Positions 42,363 to 53,817 of a stretch of DNA of 64,000 nt are shown piece by piece. The notes under the pieces are model-generated. The model was not told the origin of the DNA and searched no databases. It saw nothing but the letters and a program-made list of their open reading frames with translations. How positions within the stretch are numbered: the first letter of the stretch is position 1; each line of letters starts with the position of its first letter. The DNA comes from Ascarosepion bandense. Taxonomy: Eukaryota; Mollusca; Cephalopoda; Sepiida; Sepiidae. Made by a program: the position numbers and the translations under genes. The stretch spans positions 544,001-608,000 of the forward strand of contig JBBBDQ010001274.1 of NCBI GenBank assembly GCA_037127315.1, written 5' to 3'.

Positions 42363-43191
42363 CTTCAGAGAGGTAGTTTAAACTGAAATATTATAAAATC
42401 CACCATCACCGACGATTTTATTTTGTGTTGACATAAAACTCCGCTTGGCAACGGCAATAGTTACCAAAAATAATAAACGCAGTTCTTAAGTTTGCGATGC
42501 GGTTTTATGACGTCACACCGCGGGATAGCGCGAAATGACAACAAAACCATCTAGTCAAATGCAATGTAATATGTTATTTCCTGTTTTAAAGTTGATTTTA
42601 TTGAGTGTTGGTTGTTTTGATTTGATGTACATGGCCTCCAATATCTGCAGGTTCCTCTTACTGTGTGTATGAATAAGGATCACCGTATTGTTGACCCGTA
42701 TTCATACACACAGTAAGAGGAACCTGCAGATATTGGAGGCCATGTACATCAAATCAAAACAACCAACACTCAATAAAATCAACTTTAAAACAGGAAATAA
42801 CATATTACATTGCATTTGACTAGATGGTTTTGTTGTCATTTCGCGCTATCCCGCGGTGTGACGTCATAAAACCGCATCGCAAACTTAAGAACTGCGTTTA
42901 TTATTTTTGGTAACTATTGCCGTTGCCAAGCGGAGTTTTATGTCAACACAAAATAAAATCGTCGGTGATGGTGGATTTTATAATATTTCAGTTTAAACTA
43001 CCTCTCTGAAGATGGCTCATGTGAGCCGAAAGCTTAGAAGAAAACCAATAAATAATTATCCAAATGTTGGAGAATTTTTGTCTTTATTTTCAACCGAAAT
43101 TAAAGCAAAAATACGACGTTTAGAACGGCTCATGATTAAACATAATAGACATTCATTGTCTCTTATATTTAATAGCATATGTCTGGAAAAT
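42183..43191. mobile_element. Palindromic PLE 3' end (493-bp arms, 23-bp spacer)
   Basis: Left arm 42183-42675 is the minus-strand 3' end of the 9-kb PLE: small frame, hammerhead-like motif, TGACGTCA, end of GIY-YIG frame. Right arm 42699-43191 is its inverted complement. Both ends give the same centre (42687), and every block I compared matched, so the arms have no net indel. The spacer 42676-42698 continues the left arm's sequence for about 20 bp. The two 3' ends face outward. No RT domain is present. Confidence 0.9.
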
Positions 43192-43236
43192 TACTTGCTG
43201 CCTCGATATACTAAATATATATATATATATATATAA
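43012..43236 (+). CDS. PLE small frame, right arm
   Basis: Starts at ATG 43012 inside the hammerhead-like motif and encodes the same basic peptide. It then extends past the arm with LENYLLPRYTK before TA repeats. This extension is absent in the other copies and joins well to the start of the main RT frame (KLNKLYKG), supporting the idea that it is the N-terminus of the RT protein. Confidence 0.5.
   Translation: MAHVSRKLRRKPINNYPNVGEFLSLFSTEIKAKIRRLERLMIKHNRHSLSLIFNSICLENYLLPRYTKYIYIYI
43213..43234. repeat. (TA)n microsatellite
   Basis: Short TA run after the palindrome. 43235-43560 has no feature I can support. Confidence 0.9.
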
Positions 43237-43587
43237 TAAGAATTATTTGAAGGCAGCAATGCTGTCAGTTATTTGAAGTATGAAAGAAAGAGCATTTATT
43301 GCAAGCTGTCTTTGCTATAAAGTACCCGATATCAGAGCTAGAACATTAATAGTGTTAATACAAATAAAAAATATGCCTCTTAGCTGATTGATGATATATT
43401 AAGTACCTTTGCTCCAGAGTGACGTAGATGAATCTTTGTGCAATGGATCCGTCCACTCGTCAAGAGATATCAGCATTTCAGAAATTTACTGACGTGTGGA
43501 TGATCAATTAGCTAACAAATTTTATATTTCAATTATAAAATTATCAAAGTGGTTGGAATTCAAGTTGACCTAATGATATTTTAAACA

Positions 43588-43711
43588 GTCTCTCGCTCTT
43601 TCTCGCTCTCTCTCTTTCTCTGTATCTATATATATACATATATATGTGCGCGTGTGTGCGTGTGTGTCTGTATATATATATGCACACACGCGCACACACA
43701 CACACACACAC

Positions 43712-43765
<54 letters not shown>
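43588..43765. repeat. Compound microsatellite cluster
   Basis: CT, TG/CG, CA and TA runs follow each other to 43765. Confidence 0.95.
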
Positions 43766-43770
<5 letters not shown>

Positions 43771-43903
43771 AAAATGTACCATATATCCGAGCGCTTTCGG
43801 CTATTCTCTTACCTATTATCAAAAATGATTTTTATCTGAATATGTAGATTATTATATATGTTTGTCTATAGTGAAGGTAATGTTTTGTTGTTATGTTATT
43901 AAG

Positions 43904-44073
43904 GATTACTGAAAAGTTCTCAGGCTGGCTTCTCAAAATTAGTCAAAATGGTAAATGATCCGATTAGATTTTTTACTGAATTCTTTCTTAGTTAAAACCT
44001 AGAATAAATTAATAAGCCTTGGAATAATTTATTGAATCTGTTCTTGGTAGGGCCGAGAACTTTTCAACGCCAC
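43904..44073. mobile_element. Mariner-type MITE, about 170 bp
   Basis: The left end GATTACTGAAAAGTTCTCAG and the right end CCGAGAACTTTTCAACGCC are inverted (core GAAAAGTTCTC). No coding capacity. Confidence 0.6.

Positions 44074-44077
<4 letters not shown>

Positions 44078-44104
<27 letters not shown>
44078..44104. repeat. (TA)n microsatellite
   Basis: TA run. 44105-44460 is unique; a 60-codon minus frame here is not recognised. Confidence 0.9.
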
Positions 44105-44108
<4 letters not shown>

Positions 44109-44464
44109 TTAGTGTTGGATTGTTAGCGTTCTGGTGAATATGAAGAGATTACATTAAGGGTAGCTTACCGTTTATCGATTGCGACTTTTGAAGGTTTACG
44201 TCGCTATGAAGAGGCACCTTGGGCTATCACTTCTATTCCACTTCTCTATACACACAATTGGTTGGCTTGTCTCTCCCGTTTCCCTCGCCACCAACATTTT
44301 CCCCGCCAACCAACGCCCGCCATTTTTTGAATGAAATCCCATCACCTGATACCCCAGCGTACATCCTTGTCGATTCACGGCTCATAGATAAATAGAACGC
44401 GCCAGCCTAGCACGATGTCATATCAGCAACGTGTTGCTAAGAAGATTTCAAACAGCAAATCAGA

Positions 44465-45150
44465 CAAAATGCCTTTCTTTTACTTCTCTTTCGCCTTCAA
44501 CATCAAGATTATTGTTTTTTTCTGTTCGATGTCTTTAGATTTTTTTTTCTGCATATGTTATGTTGGCTTCTTGTTTATTCCAATTCTGCTTCTTTTTCTT
44601 CAATTCCTTTTCTATTCATTTCTCCTTCTTCTTTACCTTCAATTATTTTTCACACACTTCCTCTTTCGCTTTCTTCCTTAGATTCAAATGTTTTTCATAT
44701 TTTTTCATCCTTTAATTAAATTATTTTCCTTCTCTTCTCTTTTTTCGAATTTCCCTTTCTTTCATTCTTTCTTTCTTTTTTCTTTCATTCTTTCTTTCTT
44801 TAATATTTTCTTTCTTACAGTTCCTATGCAACTTTTATTCCTTTTACTCTATTTTTATTCATCATTTCATTCATCTTCCTTCTTTCTTCTTTCTTGTTTA
44901 CATTTATATCTCCTACTCACTCTTCTTCTTTACTTTACACTATATTTTCTTCATTACATTTTTCTCAAGCCAATTTCTTCTTCTTCTTCTTCTTCTTCTT
45001 CTTCTTCTTCTTCTTCTTCTTTTACACCTTTCTTCTTCATTATTTTTATTCGGTTCATTTTCCCGCTCTCATTTGGATGTCTTTTTTACGCTTATTTTCT
45101 AAATATCTCCCTTCACCTCTGGCGTTTTCCCCCTCTTCTTACAAAAATCA

Positions 45151-45184
<34 letters not shown>

Positions 45185-45284
45185 CCTATTTTATCTTAAT
45201 AACAGCTGGCCACTTTTTATTCTTCAGTTCCTGCTCCTCATTAATTTTTACCTCATTCTTCATAATGCACCTATTTATTTCTGC

Positions 45285-45350
<66 letters not shown>

Positions 45351-46085
45351 TGCCACTTTGTCTAGTTCTTCTTTGACGTCAATGTCTCCCACATTTTTTT
45401 TATTACTTCTTTAAATTCTTCATTTTCTTTGATATTCTTTCTTTGACATTTCCTTTATGTTCCTCTTCATTCCTGTCATCATTTTCTTTTCTTTTTTTCT
45501 ACTACTAATGCTACTGTTTTGGTCTTTCTTTGTCCTATGCATCTTCTATTTCTTCATTTCGGTTGACATTTTTCTTCTTTCTTTTTTCCCTTGTATTCTT
45601 TATTGCTTTCATCATTTCTTGTACTTCTTCCCCTTCTTTATCCCATCACATTCCCTTGTCAAAAGTCTCATCCATATGTTTTTTCGTTACTACCTTCTTA
45701 CCCATAATTCCGTATTGTTTCCTTTCTCTCACTTTCACTTTCACTTTCATTTCGGTTTCATATTAGTCCCGACATTTTTCTTGCTGTTATTCCTCTTTCC
45801 CCGGCTACCTTCTTTCTACTTAATTCTTATTCCTCGAACCACCCAACTTCCTTCGACCGCAGCTTTCCTCCTGTTTTCTTCAATCGCTTTGTTATTAGCC
45901 GGCTGTCTATTAAATATCCGATCTTGTGTGTTACTCTAGTCGGCTTTTATTTTTTTCATTTTTTTTTCTTGTACCCATGTGTGTGTGTGTGTGTGTCTTG
46001 TCTTGTTTGCGAATTTTGATTGCTTGTCTTTTTCTCTTCTTCAGCTCAAGTTCACTTCTGTTCTCTCCAATATTCGCTCGTGTCG
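44465..46085. repeat. 1.6-kb pyrimidine-rich tract
   Basis: The plus strand is dominated by T and C. It contains (TTC)15 at 44975-45020, (CT)n at 45155-45183 and (CTAT)17 at 45283-45350. The long frames (for example 44688-45365) give only F/L/S/I-rich peptides. The remainder to 46700 is unique and still T-rich. Confidence 0.85.
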
Positions 46086-46724
46086 TTTTTCCGTATTTTT
46101 GCCGGCGTTCCGATGTGATTTGATTGCCTGCGTAGATTCTTAAACTTTTTCACCGTACCATTGTATGGATAAATGGATTTGGCTTTCTCCGAGGTCGCCA
46201 ACAATATGTATAGAGCTGTGTAGCCCCATTACGTATGGATGCATAAGAGTCTTTGCCAAGCTTTGCCTGCTCTCTCCGTACGCTCTCTTTTTATGAGATT
46301 AGTGAAGCTCTTTGAGTGTGTATTGGTGAAACTACGTGCCTTATGGTGAAAGTCAATAGAGTTATATCTTTGTTTCTCAAATATTGTTTGTTCTTGGGTT
46401 GTTTTTTTATTTCTCGCTACCTTTTCCTCAATAGATTCTCTGTCATTTTTTCTCTTGTTCTGTAAGCATTTAGAAGTTTCTCTGTGTTTTTCAGAAGCAC
46501 TATATATGTCAAATGATGTCTGAAGTCTCGATATGAAATATTGTCACATTTCAATAAATTCTTCGGGGTAACATTTTCACCTTTGTAATTTTGATTTTTA
46601 CGCTTCCAGTGGTGAATATTCAGGCTTTCTTAAGGTGGCCCGAAGACTTAAGCTGAAATATGATCAATGTTCAATGAATTACTAAGACACATATCCTTAT
46701 TTTTGATCTCTACATTATATCCAG

Positions 46725-47050
46725 GTTGTATAAAAAATAATTTTACAAATTTTTAGGGGTGGGTTCCTCACACCAAAACTAAGACAAAAATGCATGTAAA
46801 CGAATGTCCGCAAATCCTTCGTTTTTGAGTTATTAAGTTTAAAGAAAGTTTACGGTAGATGGCGCTTTGTTGTCACGTAGACTAGGTTACATATGTCATT
46901 TGTGTACACTTGTGGCTAGTCTCTCTTCAACGTTTAACCTGTGTAGTATTGAGTTCACTGAGAAGTGTTCCATTTAACAATGACAGAATATTCATATCGT
47001 GAGCAGGCAGATATGATACTGAGTAAGGTGCTGGTTAAGCTTAAAATTAC
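46725..47050 (+). pseudogene. Tc3/mariner-like transposon, 5' end with transposase start
   Basis: Terminal region GGTTGTATAAAAAATAATTT and GGGTGGGTTCCTCACACC, then a 5' UTR with GATGGCGCTTTGTTGTCACG. ATG at 46980 opens MTEYSYREQADMILSKV, a typical N-terminus of this transposase group (EY-Y-E-ADM). The frame is lost after about 20 residues. Counterpart of the 3' fragment at 35165. Confidence 0.65.
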
Positions 47051-47334
47051 ACTTTCCTTCTTTACGCTGAAATAACCTTGTTAATTCCTGAGAATAGACA
47101 CTTTCGCTTATTGACCTGTTCAGATTCCGATCCCATTTATTGAATAAGAGTAAAGTTTTATTCCTCCTTTCCTGCTTAGTATCGTTCTGGGGTATCCGAT
47201 TTCTTTATAAAATCTTGTCATTCTCTTTCACTCAATTCATTCATATGGACTTTTGCCCTTATTTCGGTATGAAAAACTCACCTTCAAATTTTGTAAAATA
47301 TATTTTGATGCAGCCAGTATATACATATATATGA

Positions 47335-47338
<4 letters not shown>

Positions 47339-47390
<52 letters not shown>
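47339..47390. repeat. (TA)26 microsatellite
   Basis: TA run. Confidence 0.97.
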
Positions 47391-47392
<2 letters not shown>

Positions 47393-47424
47393 CTATTATT
47401 ATTATAATATTATTAGCATACTGC

Positions 47425-47560
47425 AATTTAATCGCTATAAAGTTTCAATGTTTAATACACCAACATCAGCTAATGGAACCAAGTAAATTAACCACATTTC
47501 ACTGCCTGATGATAGTGTATTAAACACCGAAACTTTATGGCGATTAAGTTCCAGTATGAT
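47425..47560. mobile_element. Inverted pair of hammerhead-like termini
   Basis: ATCGCTATAAAGTTTCAATG then TTTAATACACCAACATCAG (left) is inverted with respect to CTGATGATAGTGTATTAAAC then ACCGAAACTTTATGGCGATT (right). Each arm has CTGATG(A/T), a GTGT/ACAC-type stem and GAAAC facing outward. Same architecture as 5945-6386 on a smaller scale. Stem II is imperfect and no cleavage site is clear. Confidence 0.5.
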
Positions 47561-47673
47561 ACTATTATGATAATCATAATAATTGTACATCTATGCTCTA
47601 CTTTTGTATTGAGCACTTTTAAACATAACTATCTAATTTTGGTATATACTTCCATTAATATTAACCATTATGC

Positions 47674-47782
<109 letters not shown>

Positions 47783-48177
47783 GAGAAAGAGAGGCACTAA
47801 TCTAAAAAGTGCTGGCAGAGCTATTAATATAAAGTTGTAATTAAAAGTTTTCCCGTGGGATTTATTTACAAGCTATTCAATACTTATAAAAGGATTAATA
47901 CGAGATCTGATAAAATTTAAAACGCGAAACTGCCAGTCAATATGCAACGTTAAATTTTGTAGCCACACAGTTTATATGCATACATTTTTTATTCCTGATT
48001 TTGAGCACATTTCAAATAAAATCATGTGTGCGTGCGCGTACGTCTCTGTGTGGGGGGTGGGGGGAAGACTGTTGAGACATAATAAGCAACAATGTTGATA
48101 CCTATATCCATAATGATTTATATAATCTATAAAAACTCAATTTTTATACTCAACTGTCCTCCGACATAAATATGGCA

Positions 48178-48182
<5 letters not shown>

Positions 48183-48249
<67 letters not shown>
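48183..48249. repeat. (CT)n(TA)n microsatellite
   Basis: About 13 CT then 20 TA units. Confidence 0.97.
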
Positions 48250-48252
<3 letters not shown>

Positions 48253-48331
48253 TAAAGAATTGAGTTCTCGTGGTACTGACGTTTGTATACACCGCATGTA
48301 TACAACACTAAAATTTCTCTTCTTTCATTTC

Positions 48332-48472
48332 ATGTGCCCATGGCTTAGGGAGTAGGGGACTTCGACTGACACCAAATCGGTCGAATTTTCGATCCCGGCT
48401 GGTAGCAAGTGGATATGTTTATCCACGCTGATGAGTTGTGATACAGCGAAATAGGCTTTCATATGGATGACT
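48332..48472 (+). mobile_element. Hammerhead-bearing tRNA SINE, single copy
   Basis: Head ATGGCTTAGGGAGTAGGGGA (A box) and TTTTCGATCCCGGCTGG (B box). It is followed directly by the hammerhead at 48409-48471 and the family end ATGGATGAC. It lacks the rest of the 305-bp unit. Together with 38091 it shows that the promoter head and ribozyme travel as one module. Confidence 0.8.
48409..48471 (+). ncRNA. Hammerhead ribozyme, diverged
   Basis: Core CUGAUGA at 48428-48434, stem II GUUGU-GAU-ACAGC (5 bp with one G-U), core GAAA at 48448-48451, then a weak stem III and a possible UUC cleavage site at about 48458-48460. Stem I is re-formed as AUCC/GGAU with an internal loop. An alternative upstream hairpin GTGGATA/TATCCAC (48409-48426) would compete. 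The core is intact, so activity is possible but less sure than for 38091. Confidence 0.6.
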
Positions 48473-49215
48473 AATACACTAGCAGTATAGCCCGGCGTTG
48501 CTCAGGTGTAAGGAGAGCTTTAAAATAAATCCATGGTCCTGAAACTCAGACTCTTTGGACGTTGGCACGAAAGACTAAAAAGCAATAGTTGTTTCCGGTT
48601 AAAGCGAACCAGTAGACTGAAAGAAAAATGAATGAATGTAAGTCAAATTTTGATTTCCTAGTCTTGATATCAAATAAGTTTTTTTCCGTCGTAAACTGAA
48701 TTTTGAAGGCCAAATAAGTCCTCTGAGTAAATGGTATCATGGCTGAGACTAAGAACTACATTTATATCTACTTAGAGCAAAAACCAAAATAAAAGGGCTG
48801 AAAAAATACAGACATACAGGTAGATAAACAGACACACACACACACACAAATATCTTGCCTTTTATATATATATATATATATATATATTATCGATTTTCTG
48901 CACTATTGTAAGAACTGCAACATTGAAACTTCTGAATATCGTTTCTTATGTCGTTGTCTATGAGTGTATCAAATTTGATTAAAATCGGACCACTCCTTCT
49001 ATAACACGATTTTTTCGATTATTCTTTTTCGATATTTATCGGGGGTACCTGGACACAAAACCTAGCTAAGAACACTCACAGACGCTTATAGTACAACTGT
49101 GTAAAATTTCAAAAAATTCGGTTCAGCTGTTTCTGAGTCTATAGGTAACGGACACACACACACATACACACACACAGACATACTTCCATTTATAAATAAG
49201 TTTAGATATATGAAT
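48473..49215 (+). repeat. Dispersed repeat with CA-rich 3' end
   Basis: Begins CTAGCAGTATAGCCCGGCGT TGCTCAG and ends AATTCGGTTCAGCTGTTTCT GAG..., a CA run, then CTTCCATTTATAAATAAG. This start/end pattern is common to non-autonomous repeats in many invertebrate genomes. I cannot assign it to a class (Helitron-like or SINE-like). A TA run sits at 48861-48886. Confidence 0.5.
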
Positions 49216-49285
49216 ACAAACAAAAGGAAATCTTAGTCACGTGTTGTCGTCTGAGAGATTTATCATAGCAAATGCAAGGATTTTA

Positions 49286-49921
49286 TTTTGCAACAACTAT
49301 ATATATATATAAGTAAAAATGTTTTTTAGCTTTTCAAAATTTAACATTTACGAACACTCATGAACATTCATCACGTTGATCGAAATATCAGGCAAGCTAT
49401 GGAGAACAAAATTTCAATGTCTAATAAACGGAAGTAAGTGATGTTACTGAATGTTCTTTTTTTTTTCTCAATGCAAATAATTAATTCAATTATTTAAGAT
49501 TGTGATTAATTTATCCGTTAAATACGTTTAATAACACGAGGTTATTAGTTTCACAGTATTGTTTTAATTTTTAACATTTTTATAATCATAAATACTCGTC
49601 TGGGAAAGGAGTAAATTCTTTCAGAAATGGAGAAAATAGAAAGAATCCGGGGTGCAGATTTATATTTTGATAAGATTCGATGGAGTCACTATATGTTAGT
49701 TACTTTCTTCCTTAAGTGTGGTATTCTTTAGATCAATTTTGTGATTGAATTTATTTCTAAGTATAATTACTGTATATAATTACGTATGGCACTTAACTGA
49801 CTGACTGTTACGTATAACGTCCCTTTTATGTTCATAGGTACATTTCTTTTAAATTTTAAGTTTCCCCAGTGTAGTGTAAGTAGCTGTTCTGGCTATTTAA
49901 TTTAAATGTATATTTCCTTCA
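49286..49921. other. No recognisable element apart from a SINE 3' end
   Basis: Unique AT-rich DNA. At 49783-49806 ACGTATGGCACTTAACTGAC TGAC is the 3' end of the tRNA SINE, without the rest. Confidence 0.5.
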
Positions 49922-50225
49922 AGTGCGTTGTGGTGCCATGGTTATCGGCTCGGAACGAGAAATTTGAGAGTCAAGTTCAAATTTCAGCTGAATTAGTTGC
50001 ATTAACTTACAAATACCCTGGAAAAACGTATTAATCGGAGTTTTCCACCCTCCAGCTATGAGTTAAATAGCAGGACAGGTTGGGTTTTACAGCGTTGGTT
50101 GGCAACCATTATACCGCAGAAAATTATGGCAACCTACTGCGGGAAAATCTTCTGCTCGGTCTGTCGTGTCTCTTACGAGATATGATCGTCCAAGCGTTTA
50201 TTACATAAGGCGCTTAACTGACTTG
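49922..50225 (+). mobile_element. tRNA-derived SINE, full length
   Basis: AGTGCGTTGTGGTGCCATGG (A box), AGTCAAGTTCAAATTTCAGC (B box), TTGCATTAACTTACAAATAC, AGCGTTGGTTGGCAACC, TACTGCGGGAAAATCTTCTG, and the end AGGCGCTTAACTGACTTG. Together with 50741 it defines the roughly 300-bp family. Confidence 0.85.
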
Positions 50226-50740
50226 CCTCAGAATTAGTATTATTATGAGTATTTTTCAATCTTAGCTTATGCATGTTAGTTTTAGATGAAGTTGTAATTA
50301 TTTTGATGTAATTTAGATTGAATATATTGTTTTCGATGTTAGATAGTACGGAGTTAAGAGATAGTTTTATGAATCAGGTTTTATCGAGTTTATTGTTAAT
50401 AAATTGGTACATTTTTTGCGGTCTTATATTTTGTTTGTTTCTTTTTTTTAGCATTGTGAATGAAATGATGATAATATTGAAGGTTTTTGAAAGTGTTTTC
50501 TATGTATATTCCTTCTTGGGATAATTATTGGAGTCTGAAGAATTTAGTTCACTTAAAATAGTTATATAATTATTCCAGATTTTACTTCGTTATCAGTGAT
50601 TGGAATAAAAATTAACCATGTCATTCTTGCTGCTAGTTTTTCCATACACATTAAACTGAATTTCATTATTATTTTTATGCAGTATGACATCTTTTTAGGG
50701 TAGTGAATGAAAGGATGAGAATATTGGAGGTTTTTGAATG
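50226..50740. other. No recognisable feature
   Basis: Unique AT-rich sequence. A 68-codon plus frame (50318-50524) is hydrophobic and unrecognised. Confidence 0.5.
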
Positions 50741-51046
50741 TGTTGTTGTGGTGCAGTAGATATCGACTCGGAACGACAAATCGGGGATCCGATTTCGAAT
50801 TCCAGTTGAATTCCTTGCATTCACTTAAGCCCAAATACCCTTGGGAAAAGTATTAATCCGTCTCTTCCCTCCAGTTATGGTTAAATAACAGGGCAGATTG
50901 GGTTCTATAGCCTTGGCTGGCAACCTGTCTACCGCAGAAAGCACTAGCACCCTACTGCGGGATAATCTTCTGCCCAGTCAGTCATGTCTCTTTCGAGACA
51001 TGTTCACCAAAACGTGTATCACGTATGGTATTTAACTGACTGACTC
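50741..51046 (+). mobile_element. tRNA-derived SINE, full length
   Basis: TGTTGTTGTGGTGCAGTAGA TATCGACTCGG head; B-box-like GATTTCGAATTCCAG; CCTTGCATTCACTTAAGCCC; CCTTGGCTGGCAACCTG; ACTGCGGGATAATCTTCTGC; end GTATGGTATTTAACTGACTG. Confidence 0.88.
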
Positions 51047-51206
51047 TCTATGTATATTCTTTCTTTGGTTAGTTATTGGAATCTGCAGATTATCCAATAT
51101 CTTATATACGTTTGCGTTTGTGTGTGTTCACGCATGTGTCTGCGTGTTTACGTATGTGTTTTGCTCAAGACCTCCTATATATTACAAGGCCTAAGCAAAT
51201 GAAATG

Positions 51207-53798
51207 TGACGTCACGGTAGTAGTGTCATGAATCGTAGCCGTAGCGTAGCCGTCTTCATGATAATGTTGATAATCACAAAGACGTTATTTTTTAATAAAG
51301 ATTTTAAAACTTTTTAAAATGTAACAAGAAAAAAAAGAAAGACACATGTTTTGATTTATGCTGGTTTTATTAATTTTAAATAAAATTAAGAAAACAGTAA
51401 GAAAATATAAACATCATTGTTGACTACTGACTGTCGGTCGTGTTTGTAAACACAGTTTTAAAGACAAAACTTTTCGTTTATTAGTCTAAATTCTAAAAAT
51501 TTAACAAACACTGCTTAAATTTTCATATTTTTAATTTAATTATGAAAAATCACAATCACTTTTGTTTCAATTGCAAGAATTTTTAAATCAGAATCACTCA
51601 AATATAGCAATCAAGAAACCATTAGAATTTAGGAACAAACAAGAAGCAACAATAAATAAGCAAATTAATTAAAATATTTAAAAATGCAACAATTTAAATT
51701 CAAGCAAATTAATTCAAACTAAATAAGTTTAAGTTACTGTTTTTTTTTAAAATCAAACTTATAAAAGTTTTTTATGTCTCAAAATTCAGCTGAATGTTTG
51801 AAGTTTTCTTTTTTTACTTAACTTCTTACAAATAATATTATCATTTTCCTTGCTACAAAAATTATTTAATAATGCATTAGAAGAGCTCCAGATAATCATT
51901 TTTTCTATTTTTTCAATGCTATGACCTTCACCACATGAGTCAACATGAAAAAGAAGTTAATCATTAGCCAAAACATCCAATGTTATGTACATAGACAATT
52001 TTCTTTGATTCATTGAATGAAGAAAAGAAGGATTCTTTACAAGTTTATTAATAACAATATAATTGTATAGTACTAAATTTGTTGTTACATCATTGGGATA
52101 TAACAGAGAACTTCTATTATTAATTCCTTGAAAATAACTGTTTATATCAGGAAGCATATCAACTCTTCCTGATACTAAACTTTTACAACTATAACATTTC
52201 ATTTTTTTTAACGGCATAACAGCAATAAATAATTATGAATCGAACGAATTAACGATAGGATAGCTAAATCTGAAATAGATTTTTAAAAACGTCTTGAGAA
52301 CTTTTAATCCAATAGATTTATTAATATCAACAAATTGTCTTTAGGGAAATTCTGCTAAAAAACAACGGAGTTCGAATTTTAAAATAATATTTTGAAATAT
52401 TTTGATTGAATCCATTGTTAATCCTACTGGATGAAATAAAAAGATAAATTTTTACCGTTAAAAAAAATACACCTAAAAATCCTAGGATATTTGGTAATTC
52501 AATTACATTTTTAAAATATTTTAATTGTAAAAAATGAAAAGAAAGGTAAAAATTAATGTTTCTATTTCATTTATGATGTTAAACTGTTTATAAAAAAAAT
52601 CATTTTTTTGCAAAACTCTTTTTTGGTTAATGTTTTACTTATTAATTAATTTTTTTAAGGATTAAAAATCCCTAAACCAACTATAAAAGATTTATTCTTC
52701 AGTTAAAATTCTAATTTTTTTATTTCCAATTTTTTCTATGGATTAATATCGATAATTAACTTCAAATTATCACAAATAGGAAAAAAATGTTTAGAAAATA
52801 TTTTTTGAGGGTGTTCATTTTGTGCTAAATATTTTCTAAAAATTAAATATTTTAAAAATTAGGTTTTAAGTGTGTATGTATTTAGGCCTGTATGTTTCAA
52901 ATAAATTCAAAAATTATTCAGAAATAATAGTTTTAAACAAAGTTTAAAACATCATTTTCATGTTTTAATTTTCGGTAATAGTGATTTCTTGACTTTTGCA
53001 AGAAATAGTTTCACGGAGTTTTCAAATAAAAAACCTTAAAAATAAAACAAATTCTTTTAAAATTGACTAAAAAATAAATTTTGTAGTTTTTGTTAATACA
53101 GAAAAAAGAATAAAAAAATTTAATTCAGGAATATTTTTTCATGTTTAAAAACGATTCATAAAGTTGCAAGTATAGAAAAGTTAAGTAAGATTTTACTTTC
53201 TATTCCTAAGAATTTTTTTAAACATCTCATTGAAAAGAAAACATTATTTTCTGAAATAAAATATCAATAAAATATTAATTCAAATATTCTTAGAAAATAT
53301 AATGTTTAACAACTTTTTTCGGCTTCAGTTTAAGTTTTAAAACATTTCGAAAAAAAACAAAAAAACTTACGAACGAATAGCCATAAATTTTATTTTTTTT
53401 AATTCAGATATTTTTTAAGATAATTTTTATTTCAATTTTATTCAAAGAAATAAAAATAATATCTTATTTTATTATATTAATTTAAAAGATATATTATAAA
53501 CAAAGTGCTTTCTTTCTTGTGCTACGGCAAAACTAATTTTTTAGCAAATTTTGATTTTAGCGACTGTTGAAATAAATGGTGATAAAATTTTAACTACTCA
53601 CTTTGCTAAATGGACTTGGGGTAAAATTCTCCCTTTTAATGGCATGTTTCCATTTATCAAATAAATGCTTATTTTTTGGAAACGAAAAACAATGAACTTT
53701 CGGTGTATTTTTATATTCCCCTTTGCAATTTGGTTCTGAAAATAAGTTAACGCTAACGGATGCCGGGTAGTAAAACAACACTACTAAGTGTGACGTCA
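51207..53798 (-). mobile_element. P-element/THAP-type transposon, internally deleted
   Basis: Inverted ends: TGACGTCACGGTAGTAGTGT at 51207 and, reversed, TGACGTCACACTTAGTAGTG at 53798. They match over most of 20 bp. Inside on the minus strand are only the THAP exon (53602-53790) and the transposase C-terminus (51786-52220). About 1.4 kb of AT-rich sequence lies between, and the catalytic core is missing. P-type elements often yield such internally deleted non-autonomous copies. 2.6 kb versus about 5 kb for the plus-strand relative. Confidence 0.7.
51786..52220 (-). pseudogene. P-like transposase C-terminus
   Basis: The frame has KKMKCYSCKSLVSGRVDMLP, YFQGINNRSSLLYPNDVTTN, LVLYNYIVINKLVKNPSFLH and a late stop, then HSIEKIEKMIIWSSSNALLN and KKLSKKRKLQTFS to TGA (51786-51788). 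It parallels 26940-27365 residue block by block. Confidence 0.75.
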
Positions 53799-53817
53799 TC
53801 AAGTCAACTTTAATCAT
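53602..53817 (-). pseudogene. THAP exon 1 of the deleted P-like element
   Basis: SEPNCKGEYKNTPKVHCFSF, then WKHAIKRENFTPSPFSK followed by a GTGAGT donor (53601-53596). The exon ends at the same position of the THAP domain as in the 23110 copy. The initiator Met and first Cys are lost (Phe at the Cys position), so zinc binding would fail. Confidence 0.75.

Noticed and set aside
42183..43191. Explanation by twin priming
   Set aside because: Twin priming joins two different parts of an element; here both arms are the same 3' segment, so fold-back copying fits better.
44688..45365. 225-codon frame in the pyrimidine tract
   Set aside because: Composition is F/L/S/I with CTAT and CT repeats translated; no domain. 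It is a product of strand skew.
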